Shown in pieces: positions 5,408 through 6,938 of a DNA stretch of 6,938 bases. The position numbers were made by a program, and so were the translations under genes. This stretch comes from an uncultured Acinetobacter sp. (GTDB lineage: Bacteria; Pseudomonadota; Gammaproteobacteria; Pseudomonadales; Moraxellaceae), in contig CAAGMP010000312.1 in assembly GCA_900771065.1 (NCBI GenBank), forward strand, positions 1-6,938, given 5' to 3'. The notes beneath the pieces are model-generated. The model ran no database searches, was not told where the DNA came from, and saw nothing but the letters and a program-made list of their open reading frames with translations. Position 1 is the first letter of the stretch, and every line of letters starts with the position of its first letter.

Positions 5408-5416
5408 TTCTCCGAA

Positions 5417-6835
5417 ATGGCAGGCAAAACATTATACGATAAATTATGGGATGACCATTTAGTAAAACAACGAGATGATGGTTCAGCATTACTTTATATT
5501 GATCGTCATTTATTGCATGAAGTGACTTCCCCACAAGCATTTGAAGGTTTGCAACTTGCAGGTCGTAAGCCTTGGCGTTTAAGTGCGAATATTGCTACAC
5601 CTGATCATAATGTTCCAACTTCGACAAAAGAACGTTCTGAAGGGATTGCTGGAATTGAAGATGATACGTCGCGTATTCAAGTGCAAACTTTAGACGATAA
5701 CTGTAAAACTTTTGATGTCGTTCAATTTGACATTAATGATGCCCGTCAAGGTATTGCACACGTGGTAGGTCCTGAGCAAGGTTTAACTTTACCGGGTATG
5801 ACCGTAGTTTGTGGTGACTCGCATACTGCAACACATGGTGCATTTGGTTGTTTAGCACATGGTATTGGTACTTCAGAAGTTGAACATGTATTGGCAACCC
5901 AATGCTTAGTTCAAAAGAAAATGAAAAACATGTTGGTGCGTGTTGACGGTAAATTGGGTCAAGGCGTAACACCAAAAGACGTGGTTTTAGCGATTATTGG
6001 TAAAATTGGTACCGCAGGCGGTACAGGTCATGCCATTGAATTTGGCGGTCAAGTGTTCCGTGATATGTCAATCGAAGGTCGTATGACGGTATGTAATATG
6101 GCAATCGAAGGCGGTGCGCGTGTAGGTATGGTCGCTGTCGATGAAAAAACCATTGAATATGTAAAAGATCGTCCTTATGCGCCAAAAGGTGAGCAATGGG
6201 ATCAAGCGGTAGCGTATTGGAATACTTTACATTCGGATGAAGATGCACATTTCGATACTGTTGTGGTCTTACAAGGTGAAGAAATTGAGCCACAAGTATC
6301 TTGGGGTACATCGCCTGAAATGGTGATTCCTGTATCTCAAGCCGTACCAACATTAGAACAAGCGAAAGATGAGGTACAACGTAACGATTGGACACGTGCT
6401 TATCAATATATGGGCTTAAAAGAAGGTCAAGCATTATCTGACATTCAATTAGACCGTGTGTTTATTGGTTCTTGCACAAATTCACGTATTGAAGATATTC
6501 GTGCAGCAGCTGAAGTTGCTAAAGGTAAAAAAGTTGCGCCAAGCATTAAACAGGCGATGGTGGTGCCGGGTTCTGGTTTAGTCAAAGCGCAAGCCGAAGC
6601 GGAAGGTTTAGATAAAATCTTAATTGAAGCGGGTTTTGAATGGCGTGAGCCGGGTTGTTCAATGTGTTTAGCGATGAACGCAGATAAGTTACAACCAGGT
6701 GAACACTGTGCATCTACCTCGAACCGTAACTTTGAAGGTCGTCAAGGTAATGGCGGTCGTACGCATTTAGTGAGTCCAGCAATGGCAGCAGCAGCAGCAA
6801 TTGCAGGTCATTTTGTAGATGTACGTTCGTTCTAA
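5417..6835 (+). CDS. leuC: 3-isopropylmalate dehydratase (isomerase), large subunit LeuC
   Basis: Seen: 472 residues, normal for the bacterial family (about 466-475). It starts MAGKTLYDKLWDDH and carries the aconitase-type motif CGDSHTATHGAFG from residue 132. The three [4Fe-4S] cluster cysteines are C353 in IGSCTNSR and C414 and C417 in GCSMC. The substrate-site stretch SNRNFEGRQG lies at 435-444, and the tail SPAMAAAAAIAGHF is typical. Known: with LeuD it converts 2-isopropylmalate to 3-isopropylmalate, the second step of leucine synthesis, in the cytosol. The cluster needs three cysteines, leaving one iron free for substrate, and all three are present. The ATG at 5417 is chosen for its GAGGAG ribosome site. 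leuD follows after 24 nt on the same strand, so the subunits are very likely co-transcribed and made together. No frameshift or missing residue is seen. Confidence 0.98.
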   Translation: MAGKTLYDKLWDDHLVKQRDDGSALLYIDRHLLHEVTSPQAFEGLQLAGRKPWRLSANIATPDHNVPTSTKERSEGIAGIEDDTSRIQVQTLDDNCKTFDVVQFDINDARQGIAHVVGPEQGLTLPGMTVVCGDSHTATHGAFGCLAHGIGTSEVEHVLATQCLVQKKMKNMLVRVDGKLGQGVTPKDVVLAIIGKIGTAGGTGHAIEFGGQVFRDMSIEGRMTVCNMAIEGGARVGMVAVDEKTIEYVKDRPYAPKGEQWDQAVAYWNTLHSDEDAHFDTVVVLQGEEIEPQVSWGTSPEMVIPVSQAVPTLEQAKDEVQRNDWTRAYQYMGLKEGQALSDIQLDRVFIGSCTNSRIEDIRAAAEVAKGKKVAPSIKQAMVVPGSGLVKAQAEAEGLDKILIEAGFEWREPGCSMCLAMNADKLQPGEHCASTSNRNFEGRQGNGGRTHLVSPAMAAAAAIAGHFVDVRSF

Positions 6836-6859
6836 TTAGGGCTAATAGGAGCAAAGACA

Positions 6860-6938
6860 ATGAAAAAATATACCGTTGAACAAGGTATCGTTGCACCATT
6901 AGACCGTGCCAATGTCGATACAGATTTAATTATTCCAA
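6860..6938 (+). CDS. leuD: 3-isopropylmalate dehydratase, small subunit LeuD, N-terminal 26 residues (cut by right edge)
   Basis: Seen: ATG at 6860 followed by 26 codons up to the window edge, beginning MKKYTVEQG and ending ANVDTDLIIP. The segment APLDRANVDTDLIIP is the highly conserved LeuD start (aspartates of the DTD motif present). AGGAG lies 8 nt upstream (6847-6851). Known: LeuD is the roughly 200-residue swivelling subunit that closes over the LeuC active site; the two form the heteromeric isomerase. The position 24 nt after leuC is the usual leuCD operon order. About seven eighths of the gene is outside the window. Confidence 0.95.
   Translation, partial: MKKYTVEQGIVAPLDRANVDTDLIIP

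Noticed and set aside
5330..5416. 29-codon N-terminal extension of LeuC
   Set aside because: Contains the probable promoter TATAAT and does not resemble LeuC; the ATG at 5417 has GAGGAG and the family N-terminus.
6785..6799. Five tandem GCA trinucleotides
   Set aside because: In-frame alanine codons encoding the normal alanine-rich stretch near the LeuC C-terminus; not a functional repeat array.
5733..6899. Three minus-strand ORFs antisense to leuC and leuD
   Set aside because: Mirror frames of a strongly conserved gene, with no ribosome sites or domain signatures.

Overview
The window looks like ordinary chromosome of an AT-rich gammaproteobacterium, most likely Acinetobacter or a close relative. 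The assignment rests on protein character (TrxB, HflX, LeuC, a small DUF2147 protein), a strong preference for A/T-ending codons, short AT-rich intergenic regions and the split leuCD arrangement. This is recognition from memory, not a database search. No rRNA, tRNA, CRISPR array, transposase, phage gene or integration scar is visible.

The left half (1-3658) is all on the minus strand. Read in the direction of transcription it runs hflX (ribosome-associated GTPase), a CidA/LrgA-type membrane protein, an LrgB-type membrane protein, a secreted DUF2147 protein, and the N-terminal 200 codons of trxB (thioredoxin reductase), which runs off the left edge. hflX, lrgA-like and lrgB-like are tightly packed (15 nt and 10 nt gaps) and probably form one operon. 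DUF2147 and trxB each have larger upstream gaps (83 and 121 nt) with possible promoters of their own.

A 127-nt divergent region (3659-3785) separates hflX from the plus-strand half. That half holds a PlsC-type lysophospholipid acyltransferase closed by a strong intrinsic terminator, an unrecognised 107-residue aromatic-rich protein with its own terminator, a 354-nt AT-rich non-coding stretch with the leuC control region, then leuC and the first 26 codons of leuD.

Functionally these are mostly unrelated housekeeping units: thioredoxin-system redox (trxB), ribosome rescue under stress (hflX), putative holin-like or export membrane pair (lrgAB-like), lipid acylation (PlsC-like) and leucine biosynthesis (leuCD, the two subunits of isopropylmalate isomerase). 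I see no convincing new multi-gene system. The points worth a second look are a 12-bp perfect inverted repeat bracketing the trxB -10 element, a mirror-symmetric pair of 8-mers in the hflX/acyltransferase divergent region, the orphan 107-residue gene with a Fur-box-like dyad, and a leucine-rich mini-ORF just upstream of leuC.
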